From Saprospiraceae bacterium (GTDB lineage: Bacteria > Bacteroidota > Bacteroidia > Chitinophagales > Saprospiraceae), in contig JAGPCT010000021.1 in NCBI GenBank assembly GCA_018057925.1, positions 1 to 51,830 on the forward strand: 51,830 nucleotides of DNA. Direction: 5' to 3'. The notes under the pieces were generated by a model. The model was not told the origin of the DNA. It made no database searches and saw only the letters and a program-made list of their open reading frames with translations. Both the position numbers and the translations under genes were made by a program. Positions 8,067 to 17,582 of this stretch are shown piece by piece (the first letter of the stretch is position 1; every line of letters begins with the position of its first letter).

Positions 8067-8441
8067 ATGAAAATATTAGCAGTAGATGATGAAGAAGATA
8101 TGCAGACTTTGTTTATGCAAAGATTCAGAAATGAGATACGTTCAGGTGTCATGGAGTTTTATTTCGCTTCATCAGCCCCACAGGCATTGGAAGTGTTGGA
8201 TGAGCATCAGCATCAATTTGTTTTGATTCTGTCTGATATCAATATGCCGGGAATGAGCGGATTGGAATTGCTGAGTCAAATTAAAAAAAAGTATAATGCA
8301 CCCCCACCAAAAGTTTTTATGATTACGGCTTATGGTGATGACAATAACTATAATATAGCGATGAGTCTGGGCGCAGATGATTTTATTACAAAGCCTTTGG
8401 ATTTCACTTTATTAAAAGACAAATTAAAGAACACTGTATGA
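8067..8441 (+). CDS. Single-domain response regulator (receiver only)
   Basis: 124 residues forming one receiver domain. The acidic pair is in VDDEED, the phospho-acceptor is Asp57 in LSDINMPGMSG, the conserved Thr is in MITAYGD and the Lys in ITKPLDF. There is no output domain, so it is probably a phosphotransfer intermediate or acts by protein contact. Its stop overlaps the start of the next gene by 4 nt (ATGA), implying translational coupling with the receiver-cyclase fusion. It lies 165 bp after the membrane kinase in the same direction, a plausible cognate sensor. Confidence 0.92.
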   Translation: MKILAVDDEEDMQTLFMQRFRNEIRSGVMEFYFASSAPQALEVLDEHQHQFVLILSDINMPGMSGLELLSQIKKKYNAPPPKVFMITAYGDDNNYNIAMSLGADDFITKPLDFTLLKDKLKNTV

Positions 8442-9481
8442 TTACTAAGATATTGGTAGTTGATGATGAAAAGGATCTTGAACTGTTGATACGCCAGCGT
8501 TTCAGGCAGAAGATAAGAGATCAGCATTATGAGTTTTTCTTTGCACAAAATGGCCGCCTCGCATTGGATGAGCTAGAGAAAACTCCAGATATCAATGTCG
8601 TACTTACTGATTTGAATATGCCGGAGATGGACGGCATTACACTTCTGACAAAACTGAGTGAACGAAATTACTTATTGAAATCTGTGGTCATTTCGGCCTA
8701 TGGGGATTTAGAAAATATTCGTTCAGCGATGAATCATGGTGCTTTCGATTTTTTGACAAAACCGGTTGACTTTAAAGATTTGGATGTTACTGTTGAGAAG
8801 ACGATACAGCAGGTAGATCAAATGAAAGCCACGATGAAAGCCATCCAAGAGAATAATATTTTGAAAATGTATGTCGATGAAACTGTTCTTAATTTCATGA
8901 GTGGACATGAATTTGAAACCATGATTTTAAAAAATGAATTGATAGAAGCTACAGTGGTTTTCATAGATATTTGTAGTTTTACACGATTCAGTGAGAAAGA
9001 ATCACCGGATACTGTTGTCAAATTATTGAACACTTATTTCGATGTGATGGTCAATGAAATCATATTGCAAGGTGGACATATCGATAAGTTTTTAGGTGAT
9101 GCTGTGATGGCTGTTTTTTCCGGGGAGTTTCATCTGGATAGAGCCATTGATGCATCCCTTGCCGTACGTAATAAAATAAACCATTTGACACCTGACGAGT
9201 CGCATAATTCATTTACTCCAAAAGTTTCCATCGGAATAAATTCTGGCGAAATGATTTCTGGTAATATTGGGTCAGGGAAGTTGAAACGTCTGGATTTTAC
9301 TGTGATCGGAGATGTTGTAAATACCGCACAGCGCTTACAATCTGTCGCCAAGGAAAATCAGATTATTATCAATGAAGATTCATATAATAGAGTAAAAATG
9401 TCCTTCCATTGCAATAAAGTAGGTGACGTTGAATTAAAAAATAAAGAAAATAAAATGAAAATTTATGAGGTTATTTCTTGA
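8438..9481 (+). CDS. Response regulator with class III adenylate cyclase output
   Basis: 347 residues. An N-terminal receiver (about 1-125; acidic VDDEKD, phospho-acceptor Asp58 in LTDLNMPEMDG, Lys in LTKPVDF) joins through a helical linker to a class III nucleotidyl cyclase domain (about 165-347). Metal-binding aspartates are Asp177 (FIDICSF) and Asp221 (KFLGDAV). Lys217 and Asp286 (LDFTVIGD) occupy the adenine-selecting positions, and Asn295/Arg299 (VVNTAQRLQ) the transition-state positions. All catalytic residues are present, so phosphorylation-controlled cAMP synthesis is the likely role. It overlaps the receiver-only gene by 4 nt. REC-cyclase fusions are known, but the effector here is not visible. 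Confidence 0.92.
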   Translation: MITKILVVDDEKDLELLIRQRFRQKIRDQHYEFFFAQNGRLALDELEKTPDINVVLTDLNMPEMDGITLLTKLSERNYLLKSVVISAYGDLENIRSAMNHGAFDFLTKPVDFKDLDVTVEKTIQQVDQMKATMKAIQENNILKMYVDETVLNFMSGHEFETMILKNELIEATVVFIDICSFTRFSEKESPDTVVKLLNTYFDVMVNEIILQGGHIDKFLGDAVMAVFSGEFHLDRAIDASLAVRNKINHLTPDESHNSFTPKVSIGINSGEMISGNIGSGKLKRLDFTVIGDVVNTAQRLQSVAKENQIIINEDSYNRVKMSFHCNKVGDVELKNKENKMKIYEVIS

Positions 9482-9707
9482 TTCGAAATTGTCAATTGGA
9501 ATTAAAAGCGAATGATTTTTAAAGCTTCTATCGACATTCTTGATTCCTCCCGACGCCAGCACTATACGGTTTTGAAAAGCCATGTAGGGCAGGTTATGTG
9601 GGACGTATCGGTGTGCGAAGTGTTTTATCAATGCAGTATTTTCTAATGATGGATGTGGTATGTTTTAGATGTTTTATTGAGCACTATAGACAGATTTAAA
9701 TATACAA

Positions 9708-10604
9708 ATGACAGAAAGTAAATTGAGTAATAAAGTAGATTGGAAAAAAATAACCAATCCGGGCAACCTGATTATTACACTAATTGGGACATCATTGGCA
9801 GTGTTTGCCATGAAAGGATTCATGATTCCTAATAGATTTCTTGACGGAGGTATAACCGGGATTTCTATTTTAATTCATGAAATATTTCATGTTAATATTA
9901 GTATTCCGGTAATTATCTTAAACTCAATTTTTGTCTATTTGGGGTATCATAAGATAGGGAAGACATTTGCCATGCAGACAGCAATAGCCGTAGTTTTATT
10001 GTCTATTGGGCTAATCTTTTTTGATATCAATCCCGTCACATCTGACAAGCTTTTGATAGCTATATTTGGTGGAGTTTTCATGGGAATCGGTGTCGGCTTA
10101 GTCATTAGAAGTGGAGGCGTGATCGATGGCGCAGAAGTTATTGCCGTGTTTACTCGACGGCGTACCGGATTTTCCAATGCAGAGATAATTTTGATGATCA
10201 ATACCATTATCTTTGGGATAGCTGCATTGCAATTTGGTATTGAGACCGCAATGTATTCCATCATCACCTATTTTACGGCTTCTAAGGCGACAGACTATGT
10301 TGTCGATGGAATAGAACAATTTACAGCAATGAATATTATTTCTTCTGATGAAGAAGCTGTAAAAGATTTTTTAGTCAACCATAAGAAAAAGGGAATAACC
10401 GTATATAAAGGTGAAAGAGGTTATTTGCCTGGGAGCTTTGAAGTTAGGACGGATGTCGATATTATTGTTACTATTGTTACTCGATTGGAAGTAAAACAAC
10501 TTCAGGAGTCTTTGCTGGAAATTGACCCCAAGGCATTTATTTTTGTTCAAAGCATCAACGAAGCAGCAGGTGGCATTTTAAAACACAAGGCGCATGCGAA
10601 ATAA
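9708..10604 (+). CDS. YitT family membrane protein (DUF161 + DUF2179)
   Basis: 298 residues with five or six hydrophobic segments in the first ~190, including the family patterns GFMIPNRFLDGGITGISIL and GVGLVIRSGGVIDGAEVIA. A soluble C-terminal domain (about 205-290) contains KKKGITVYKGERGY, typical of the DUF2179 part. YitT proteins are widespread inner-membrane proteins of uncertain, possibly transport, function. The 3' end overlaps the HD phosphohydrolase start by 11 nt, so the two are probably cotranslated. Confidence 0.9.
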   Translation: MTESKLSNKVDWKKITNPGNLIITLIGTSLAVFAMKGFMIPNRFLDGGITGISILIHEIFHVNISIPVIILNSIFVYLGYHKIGKTFAMQTAIAVVLLSIGLIFFDINPVTSDKLLIAIFGGVFMGIGVGLVIRSGGVIDGAEVIAVFTRRRTGFSNAEIILMINTIIFGIAALQFGIETAMYSIITYFTASKATDYVVDGIEQFTAMNIISSDEEAVKDFLVNHKKKGITVYKGERGYLPGSFEVRTDVDIIVTIVTRLEVKQLQESLLEIDPKAFIFVQSINEAAGGILKHKAHAK

Positions 10605-11172
10605 AATCCAGATGAAAGCTCTGGTTATCAAATATCTGGATAGCCTCGCCCATTATTTCTCTTACCACAACACCTTGCACACTTGTAATGTATTGGCCAA
10701 TGTCGTTTTTATAGGATGTAACGAAGATCTTGAGAAACATGATCTGGAGTTGCTCATGACTGCTGCTCTTTGGCATGATACAGGCTTTATATTGACTTAC
10801 AAAGACCATGAAGAAGCAAGCTGCCAGTTGTGTCAAAAGCATCTGCCTGACTTTGGATATAGCCCGGAAGAAGTTGAGATCGTTATCAGCTTGATTATGG
10901 ATACAAAACTTCCAAATAACCCTACCAATTTATTGAGTCAGATACTTTTGGATTCCGATGTGGCATATCTTGGAACTTCTCTTGCACAGAAAAGATCTAC
11001 GGATCTATTTCATGAATTACAACATTTTGATAGTTCGCTGACTCATGAAAAATGGGTACAGACTCAAATACAATTTTTGGATTCTCATCGTTTTTATACT
11101 CAATTTGGAATTTCTTTTTTGGAATCCCCGAAACAAGCATATTTACAAACACTCCGACTTCAAGCTTTATAA
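10594..11172 (+). CDS. HD-domain phosphohydrolase
   Basis: 192 residues with metal ligands of the HD superfamily: His29 (YHNTLHT), His62-Asp63 (LWHDTGF) and Asp123 (LLDSDVAYLG), plus a DHEE motif at 72-75. HD proteins hydrolyse phosphate esters, including nucleotides and cyclic nucleotides. The gene overlaps YitT by 11 nt if ATG 10594 is used; ATG 10612 would start just past it. A clear paralogue lies at 22390-22983 (shared HTxxVL, HDxGF, KDHEE, LPDxxYSP, YLG), also next to an adenylate cyclase. Both could act on the cyclase product or on another nucleotide (inference); the substrate cannot be read from sequence. Confidence 0.85.
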   Translation: MRNKIQMKALVIKYLDSLAHYFSYHNTLHTCNVLANVVFIGCNEDLEKHDLELLMTAALWHDTGFILTYKDHEEASCQLCQKHLPDFGYSPEEVEIVISLIMDTKLPNNPTNLLSQILLDSDVAYLGTSLAQKRSTDLFHELQHFDSSLTHEKWVQTQIQFLDSHRFYTQFGISFLESPKQAYLQTLRLQAL

Positions 11173-11234
11173 ATCCTCCTTCACTAAGTGTGTTTTATTT
11201 GGAATAGAAATATATTTTGGACTTTTACACTTTT

Positions 11235-11425
11235 GTATAATGCCAACCTGATAGCCGTTAAGTCAACCTATAGCGTATGAGATTTATTGAGCAAATTGCG
11301 CATTAGACAAATATGGAATCGATTTACGATTCGTACATCGGGATTTTGATTTTAAAGAAAGTTGGACTGATTTATAAATCAATTTGGTATAAGGGCGTCC
11401 TGCTGGTATTAAAAGTCAATCGGAA
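11235..11425 (-). repeat. Dispersed intergenic repeats, families 1 and 2 (reverse orientation)
   Basis: About 11240-11330 is a degenerate reverse-orientation copy of repeat family 1 (GCGCATTAGACAAATATGGAA, ACGATTCGTACATCGGGATT). About 11335-11425 is a reverse copy of family 2 (ACTGATTTATAAATCAATTTGG). No gene is seen in the rest of this gap. Confidence 0.6.
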
Positions 11426-11473
11426 TTAGTCTTGAAATATTGTTATTATTGGATCATTTTTAGCAAAAATTGT

Positions 11474-13867
11474 ATGAAGTCAGGTTGTTTATTTTTCAGG
11501 AGATTTTGTAGTTTTTTAGTCATAATTACTTTTTATTTAACTATTCTGAATGGGCAGAATAAACCTACAGAGCAGACTCTTGAAAATGTGATTTGGTATA
11601 ACAAACCGGCAAAGGAGTGGCTGCAAGCTCTCCCTATTGGCAATGGTCGATTAGGAGCAATGGTATATGGTGATCCGGAGAATGAACACCTTCAGCTAAA
11701 TGAAGACTCTATGTGGCCGGGAAAGATGGATCAAGGTGATTCACGCGGCAATGTAAAGGATTTACAGCGAATACGTACCTTTTTAGATGAAGGAAATCCA
11801 CATGCAGCAGATAGTTTAATCGTTGAAGCATTTTCTTATAAAGGTATTGTGCGGTCACACCAGACAATGGGAGATTTTTATTTACGCTTTCATCATAATC
11901 GGACAATCACGAATTATAGACGAGAATTGAGCTTAGGCAAAGCATTGGTGACGGTATCCTACATGGTGGGCAAATACAAGTTTACAGAAAGAGTATTTTC
12001 ATCAGCCGTCGATGATGTGTTGGTGATAGAATTGACTACGGATGATCCGGATGGCATTTCTTGTGACGCCCTTTTGAGTAGGCCTGAAGACCATGGTCGC
12101 GCAACAATTCATGTAACCAATCCTGTACCCAATGAGATAAGCATGTATGGCATGGTGACACAGTACGGTGGTAGAATACATTCTGTTGCCGTCCCCATGG
12201 ATTATGGAATACAATTTGAAACCCGACTTAGAGCCGTAATTGATCGTGGAACGGTAACATCTGAAGAGGGTCAGTTGTATATCCGTGGAGGGCAAAAGGT
12301 TTATTTGTATATAGCCGGGAATACGTCTTTTTACCATGCCGATTTCAAGCGACAAAATCAGCTGACATTGGATGTAGTCACGGAATGGACGTTTGAAGAC
12401 TTGTTGACTCGACACATCCAAGATTTTAGTTATTACTTCGGCCGGGTTAGTCTTACATTAGGGGATTCGGACAAGAGTGCGGTTCCTGTGGATGAGCGAT
12501 TGGCGTCGTATAAATCAGGTGGCAATGATCCGGGATTAGTTTCACTTCTGTTCCAATATGGGCGGTATCTATTGATATCCTGTTCAAGACCGGGCAGCAG
12601 CCCGGCTAATTTGCAGGGATTATGGAATCCATATATTGAGGCTCCTTGGAATGCGGATTACCATCTTAATATTAATCTGGAGATGAACTATTGGCCCGCA
12701 GAAGTTACTAATCTTAGTGAGATGCACCAGCCGTTATTCGATTTCTCAGATCGACTGATGCACAGAGGAACGAGGACGGCCCGTGAGCAATATGGCATCA
12801 AGCGAGGCACGGTTGCGCATCAGGCTACAGATATATGGGCACCTGCCTGGATGCAAGCCGAGCAACCTTATTGGGGAGCGTGGATTCATGGTGCCGGTTG
12901 GCTTAGCCTGCATTTTTGGGAACACTTTCAGTTTACGCGTGATACGGGATTTCTACGCCACAGGGTGTATCCTGCACTGAAGAATTGTGCAGCATTTTAT
13001 TTGGATTGGTTGCAAATGGATTCAGCCTCAGGAAAATGGATATCATATCCTGAGACATCACCTGAAAACTCATATATCGCTTCTGATGACCGACCTGCTG
13101 CTGTATCACGTGGCGCAGCCATGGGATATCAGATTATCCATGATGTATTTACACATACGTTGGCAGCTGCGAAAATCTTAGGGTTAAATGAGGAATTAAC
13201 GCAAGAAATCAAAGATAAAATAGAGAAAATACATCCGGGCGTTGTTATCGGTGACGATGGTCGGATTTTGGAATGGGATAAGCCTTATTCAGAGCACGAA
13301 AAAGGACATCGTCACATGTCGCACCTATATGCCTTATATCCGGGTGCAAATATTACTTCAGCTCAATCAGCCGATTTTAATGCAGCACGCAAGTCTATTG
13401 ATTATCGATTACAACATGGGGGAGCCGGTACAGGATGGAGCCGTGCATGGATGATCTGCTTTGAAGCACGATTGATGAATAGCAAGGAGGTATATAATAA
13501 TGTTCATGCATTTGTATCTACTGCTGTGGCAGAAAATTTATTTGCCCTCCATCCGCCCTTTCAGATTGATGCTAATTTTGGGTTTAGTGCCGGAATAGCT
13601 GAAGCTTTGCTCCAATCTCATGAAGGATTCATACGCTTATTACCTGCTCTACCTGAAGAATGGAAAGATGGTCAATTCTCCGGACTGAAAGCCCGAGGGA
13701 ATGTTACGGTGGACACAGATTGGAAAATGGGTGTCTTGAAAACAGTACGATTTAGATCACCGATTGCCCAAACAATTACAATAAAATATAAAAATTTATC
13801 CCGGGATATTATTTTAGAAAGTGGGAAAACAGCTGTTTTGGATACTTATTTGAATCAATTAAATTAA
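11474..13867 (+). CDS. Alpha-L-fucosidase, glycoside hydrolase family 95
   Basis: About 797 residues from ATG 11474; a TTG at 11432 would add 14 residues before a plausible signal peptide (hydrophobic SFLVIITFYLTIL, then NGQ). The N-terminal domain begins IWYNKPAKEWLQALPIGNGR, typical of GH95. The (alpha/alpha)6 barrel contains WNADYHLNINLEMNYWPAE (catalytic-site Asn pair), YPETSPEN (region of the general acid Glu) and FQIDANFGF (catalytic-site Asp). Family length is usually 750-800, so it is complete. It would release L-fucose from glycans in the periplasm or at the surface. No SusC/SusD pair or other glycosidases lie nearby, so it is not part of a visible polysaccharide locus. DUF1697 follows after 6 bp. 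Confidence 0.93.
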   Translation: MKSGCLFFRRFCSFLVIITFYLTILNGQNKPTEQTLENVIWYNKPAKEWLQALPIGNGRLGAMVYGDPENEHLQLNEDSMWPGKMDQGDSRGNVKDLQRIRTFLDEGNPHAADSLIVEAFSYKGIVRSHQTMGDFYLRFHHNRTITNYRRELSLGKALVTVSYMVGKYKFTERVFSSAVDDVLVIELTTDDPDGISCDALLSRPEDHGRATIHVTNPVPNEISMYGMVTQYGGRIHSVAVPMDYGIQFETRLRAVIDRGTVTSEEGQLYIRGGQKVYLYIAGNTSFYHADFKRQNQLTLDVVTEWTFEDLLTRHIQDFSYYFGRVSLTLGDSDKSAVPVDERLASYKSGGNDPGLVSLLFQYGRYLLISCSRPGSSPANLQGLWNPYIEAPWNADYHLNINLEMNYWPAEVTNLSEMHQPLFDFSDRLMHRGTRTAREQYGIKRGTVAHQATDIWAPAWMQAEQPYWGAWIHGAGWLSLHFWEHFQFTRDTGFLRHRVYPALKNCAAFYLDWLQMDSASGKWISYPETSPENSYIASDDRPAAVSRGAAMGYQIIHDVFTHTLAAAKILGLNEELTQEIKDKIEKIHPGVVIGDDGRILEWDKPYSEHEKGHRHMSHLYALYPGANITSAQSADFNAARKSIDYRLQHGGAGTGWSRAWMICFEARLMNSKEVYNNVHAFVSTAVAENLFALHPPFQIDANFGFSAGIAEALLQSHEGFIRLLPALPEEWKDGQFSGLKARGNVTVDTDWKMGVLKTVRFRSPIAQTITIKYKNLSRDIILESGKTAVLDTYLNQLN

Positions 13868-13873
13868 AGTTTT

Positions 13874-14434
13874 ATGAATGTCTTTATCGCAATGTTAAGA
13901 GGGATCAATGTGAGTGGTCAAAAATTAATCAAGATGGAGTCACTGCGTAAATCTATGGAGACAATAGGGTTTACAGATGTTGCTACGTATATACAGAGTG
14001 GAAATATTGTGTTTGGGTCAAAAGAAAAAGATAGCGAAATGGTTGCTAACTTAATTGCTGATACAATAAAAACAGAATATGGTTTTGATGTCCCGGTTAT
14101 AGTGCTAACACTAAATAAACTACAAAAGATAGTTGATAATATTCCATTTTCTGTTGAAGTGATAGAAAGTCCAGCTTCCGTTTATATCAGCTATTTTTTC
14201 AGTGAGCCGGATAAAGTTGATATGGCTACAATCGAGATTTATAAACAAGTTGATGAACAGTTTTTACTCATAGGCGCGGCATTTTATTTATATTGTCCGA
14301 GTGGTTATGGAAACACAAAAATCAGCAATACTTTGTTGGAGAAAAAATTGAAAGTAAGTTCAACCACCCGCAACTGGAAGACGAGCCTTAAATTGGTGGA
14401 GCTGGCACACGAGTTACAGCAGAAATATTCATAG
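13874..14434 (+). CDS. DUF1697 family protein
   Basis: 186 residues with the DUF1697 opening MNVFIAMLRGINVSGQK, followed by ATYIQSGNIVFGS in the middle and a C-terminal segment rich in family patterns (GYGNTKISNTLLEKKLK, TTRNWKTSLKL). The family is common and cytoplasmic, with no established function. The gene starts 6 bp after the fucosidase stop, so it may share its transcript, although the functions are not obviously linked. Confidence 0.88.
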   Translation: MNVFIAMLRGINVSGQKLIKMESLRKSMETIGFTDVATYIQSGNIVFGSKEKDSEMVANLIADTIKTEYGFDVPVIVLTLNKLQKIVDNIPFSVEVIESPASVYISYFFSEPDKVDMATIEIYKQVDEQFLLIGAAFYLYCPSGYGNTKISNTLLEKKLKVSSTTRNWKTSLKLVELAHELQQKYS

Positions 14435-14439
14435 ATTTT

Positions 14440-14800
14440 AAAAAATTACATAGTGCTGATTATAAGGGACATCACGATATACAAATCATTTCAATTCTTA
14501 AAAAAAGCCATTGGTTATGAGTTGTTTATCGATTTTGCATTGATCTAATGTGTAATTTGGTTTAATAGAAATTTAGTTTAAATATATTCAACCTTTGTTT
14601 TCTAATGTTGGATTTCCCGGCAATTGATTACCTTTGAACGGATACTGAACAAAAGAGACAGGATATATAAATGTTTTAGATTAAACCCGTATTCAGCAGC
14701 AAAGGTTTTGAAATGCCGTATGGTACTGAGTATGAGGGTTGATTCTGATGTGCGAGACGTTTCATTGGTTTCTTTAAACTTTTAAACATACCAATTGTAT
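14440..14800 (+). repeat. Dispersed repeat family 1, two degenerate copies
   Basis: Copy one (about 14445-14570) runs from TAGTGCTGATTATAAGGG to TAATGTGTAATTTGGTTTA. Copy two (about 14678-14790) starts TTAAACCCGTATTCAGCAGC and continues with GAGTATGAGGGTTGATTCTG. Both match the better-kept copy at 29745-29915. The 592-bp gap between DUF1697 and the next gene contains little else besides these and the family 2 copy. Confidence 0.6.
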
Positions 14801-14940
14801 AACAATCCAATGTTATCTGATATTCTCGACAAATCGGGATTTCAAAAATCAAAATGCTCCCGAAAGCTATCGGGATGATGGTTGTTGGTCCAATACAATT
14901 AGACTATTACAAAAATTCCATCAGTATTACGAGTCGAACA
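14791..14940 (+). repeat. Dispersed repeat family 2 copy
   Basis: This stretch contains AAATCAAAATGCTCCC, AAGCTATCGGGATGATGG and TCCAATACAATTAGACTATT. Closely related sequence lies at 42722-42880, with partial copies at 34060-34100 and, reversed, 11335-11425. It has no coding potential. An internal inverted pair (AAATCGGGATTTC, TATCGGGATG) could fold. Confidence 0.65.
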
Positions 14941-15026
14941 TCGATGCAGCATTTTATAATGTTGATTGAGTTTAAATATTTATGTTTCTGGTAAAATTCT
15001 ATGTTGACTAAATAATAATTTAAAGA

Positions 15027-15731
15027 ATGTATAGGGTAAAAATTATTAGACTACATCACCTCATTTTTAGTGTTTTGTTGATGGCTTCGATAGGTTCTAT
15101 CAATGCACAATATTCTATCTGGTCTTTCCGTGCTGGACCTTCCCTTGGTTTCCAGCGTTGGAATGGACTTGGCTCTACTCAGCCCTTATTGGGTTATCAT
15201 GGTATTGTAGGTGTAGAATCGTATGAACCGGGTAAAACTTCTTCTTTTTATGCAGAATTAGGATATCACCAACGGGGCTCAAGTAGGCATGTTCCTGCAT
15301 TTCAGTCAAGTAATGGGATTAACTACGATGCTTACACCATTCGGAATGTTTTTCACAATGTAGGAATCGCATTAGGTGGGAGAAAGACTTTTGGATCAAA
15401 GAATCAATTTTTTTATAACTTAGCATTAAGGGGAGAATATACGGTGAAGTCGCAGTTATCACTGTCATATATTGGATTTACTGACTTTGTCAAAAAATTC
15501 AATTACGGATTGGATGTAGGTGCAGGATACAACTTCCCGGTGGGCTTTCACATGGGCTTTGTAACCATCCAACTTCAGCCCGATTTGTCAAAACAGATAT
15601 GGTCTGAACGCTTTAGAGGTCAAGATTATCAAGGCAATACATTTATTTTTCCGGAGCAAAAAGTTATCAATTATACATTTGAGCTCTCCTTGGGTATCAG
15701 AATATGGGGTAATCTCATACCGGAAGAATAA
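15027..15731 (+). CDS. Predicted outer-membrane beta-barrel protein
   Basis: 234 residues with an N-terminal signal peptide (hydrophobic IFSVLLMASIGS, cleavage near INAQ). The mature part has alternating hydrophobic strands, Gly- and aromatic-rich, such as FYAELGYHQRG, FNYGLDVGAGYNF and the terminal FELSLGIRIWG, as in small OMP/porin-like barrels of Bacteroidota. No specific family is recognised. It is followed after 37 bp by tsaE in the same direction, but a functional link is unlikely. Confidence 0.65.
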   Translation: MYRVKIIRLHHLIFSVLLMASIGSINAQYSIWSFRAGPSLGFQRWNGLGSTQPLLGYHGIVGVESYEPGKTSSFYAELGYHQRGSSRHVPAFQSSNGINYDAYTIRNVFHNVGIALGGRKTFGSKNQFFYNLALRGEYTVKSQLSLSYIGFTDFVKKFNYGLDVGAGYNFPVGFHMGFVTIQLQPDLSKQIWSERFRGQDYQGNTFIFPEQKVINYTFELSLGIRIWGNLIPEE

Positions 15732-15768
15732 TAGAAATATACAATATCCTAATTTTGTGAACCAATCT

Positions 15769-16230
15769 ATGAGTATTGAAAACGATTCATTTATAGTAAG
15801 AGATGTTACACGCCTGCCGCAGGCTGTTGCTGAGCATCAAGATTCATTAATTCGAAATCATGTTTTGCTCATAGAAGCTCCGATGGGTGCGGGCAAAACA
15901 ACCTTTGTATCAGCTTTGGCTACGTTGATGGGAAGCCTCATTACCCCCTCAAGCCCTACTTTTTCAATATGCAATGAATATGAACTTTTTAATCCGGTAG
16001 GTGGCTATGTACAGATTGTTCACATGGACTTATATCGGCTAAAATCGACTGAAGAAATCCTCAACAGTGGTATCGACGACTATATTTATGATCCTACCAG
16101 CTTAGTAATTGTTGAGTGGCCGGAACTCATCATTCCGATGATTGTAGGAGAATATACGTATATGACCATAGATATAGGCGATGACCATTTCCGAAAATAT
16201 AGTTATTCTTATCGTAGCGAGAGCGGTTAA
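15769..16230 (+). CDS. tsaE: tRNA threonylcarbamoyladenosine biosynthesis ATPase TsaE
   Basis: 153 residues from ATG 15769. An upstream ATG at 15679 is in frame but lies inside the preceding gene and adds non-family sequence. The Walker A motif APMGAGKTTFV sits near residue 38, then SSPTFSICNEYE, the HMDLYRL motif and VIVEWPE, all diagnostic of TsaE/YjeE. TsaE works with TsaB and TsaD to make the t6A modification at A37 of ANN-decoding tRNAs. The normal family Leu-Gly before the Ala-Gly-Lys is Met-Gly here, a mild change. Alanine dehydrogenase follows 91 bp downstream, an adjacency I recall from other Bacteroidota. Confidence 0.93.
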   Translation: MSIENDSFIVRDVTRLPQAVAEHQDSLIRNHVLLIEAPMGAGKTTFVSALATLMGSLITPSSPTFSICNEYELFNPVGGYVQIVHMDLYRLKSTEEILNSGIDDYIYDPTSLVIVEWPELIIPMIVGEYTYMTIDIGDDHFRKYSYSYRSESG

Positions 16231-16321
16231 AGATAGTATTCTATTACCTATCCCTTCATAATTCATTGATAATCTTCAAACATTTTCCTAATTTTGTGCC
16301 AGTAATTTAAATCAACAATCT

Positions 16322-17524
16322 GTGGCAAAACCAATTTACTTCGAAGAACACTTGACTCAGGCGGAGATGCTGGAAGTTAAGATGAAGCGTCAAAACCTAT
16401 CAATAGGTATTTTGAAGGAAACCATGCCCATGGAAAATCGAGTTGCCTTGGTGCCCGCCTCTGTGGCGTACTTAGTGGGAAATAACCATCGTATTGTCGT
16501 TCAGGCCGGCGCCGGACTTAGTTCTCACTTTCAGGATATTGAATACAGCGAAGCGGGTGCCGAGATAGCTGCTGCCACAGAAGAAGTATATAAGTGTGAT
16601 GTTATTTTAAAAGTCGCTCCTCCGACCCTCGATGAAATAGAGTTTTTTCACCCCGATCAAATATTGATTTCTCCGCTGCAGATCCCACTTATCAACAGTG
16701 AATACATACAAAAACTCAAGGAGAAAAGAGTGACGGCCTTAGCTATGGAATACATGAAGGATGATGATGGCTCTTTTCCACTTGTCCGCATAATGGGAGA
16801 AATGGCCGGTATCAGTGCTATCTTAACAGCGGCTAATCTTCTTACCGCAACATCAGGCGGTACAGGCGTGCTTCTCGGTGGCATATCCGGCGTCCCTCCT
16901 GCCAAAGTCGTTATTCTTGGAGGAGGCGTTGTGGCAGAATATGCCGTACGTACAGCCCTTGGTCTGGGTGCTTCAGTATATGTATTTGATAATAATATTT
17001 ATAAATTGATGCGAATACAAGCTAGAGTAGGTCAACGCTTATACACTTCCTCCATCAATCCAACCTATCTCGATCAAGCTTTGAGCGATGCCGATGTCGC
17101 CATAGGTGCAGTCCATAGTAAAGCAGGGCGAACTCCGGTTATCGTCACGGAAGAAATGGTCTCCAATATGAAGGCCGGCAGCGTCATAATTGATGTGAGC
17201 ATCGATCAGGGCGGATGCTTTGCAACATCCAAAGTAACTACCCATCATGAACCTACCTTTGAAAAAAATGGTGTGATACATTATTGTGTTCCCAATATAG
17301 CCTCCAATGTGCCGCGTACAGCATCAATAGCCATTTCCAATATGATAACACCTATCCTCGCCAAAGCCGGAAGTGCCGGTCGTATTGAAAATGTCCTTTT
17401 AAGTCACATCAATCTACGCAATGGCGTATATGCATACAAAGGCAGGTTGACCAACCAATATCTCGCCAATCGTTTTGGAATTAAATATACCGATCTTGAT
17501 CTACTAATAACTTCTACATTGTGA
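16322..17524 (+). CDS. ald: Alanine dehydrogenase
   Basis: 400 residues of the alanine dehydrogenase/PNT family: IGILKETMPMENRVALVP at the N-terminus, catalytic-site Lys in DVILKVAPP, His-equivalent region around ISPLQIP, NAD-binding VVILGGGVVAEYAVRTALGLG (about 199-219) and the C-terminal CVPNIASNVPRTAS. It interconverts L-alanine and pyruvate with NAD and ammonia. It has the ~30-residue N-terminal extension often seen in Bacteroidota members. The start is GTG 16322; an ATG at 16368 would trim it by 15 residues. It ends 58 bp before the convergent CYTH gene. Confidence 0.92.
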   Translation: MAKPIYFEEHLTQAEMLEVKMKRQNLSIGILKETMPMENRVALVPASVAYLVGNNHRIVVQAGAGLSSHFQDIEYSEAGAEIAAATEEVYKCDVILKVAPPTLDEIEFFHPDQILISPLQIPLINSEYIQKLKEKRVTALAMEYMKDDDGSFPLVRIMGEMAGISAILTAANLLTATSGGTGVLLGGISGVPPAKVVILGGGVVAEYAVRTALGLGASVYVFDNNIYKLMRIQARVGQRLYTSSINPTYLDQALSDADVAIGAVHSKAGRTPVIVTEEMVSNMKAGSVIIDVSIDQGGCFATSKVTTHHEPTFEKNGVIHYCVPNIASNVPRTASIAISNMITPILAKAGSAGRIENVLLSHINLRNGVYAYKGRLTNQYLANRFGIKYTDLDLLITSTL

Positions 17525-17582
17525 TGGAATCTAAATCATGCTTCTTTGGCATAACTTATTATTCATACATATAGATATCTGC

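Noticed and set aside
12002-12421. 139-residue minus-strand open frame within the fucosidase gene
   Set aside because: It is antisense to conserved GH95 sequence, with no start signal or recognisable content.
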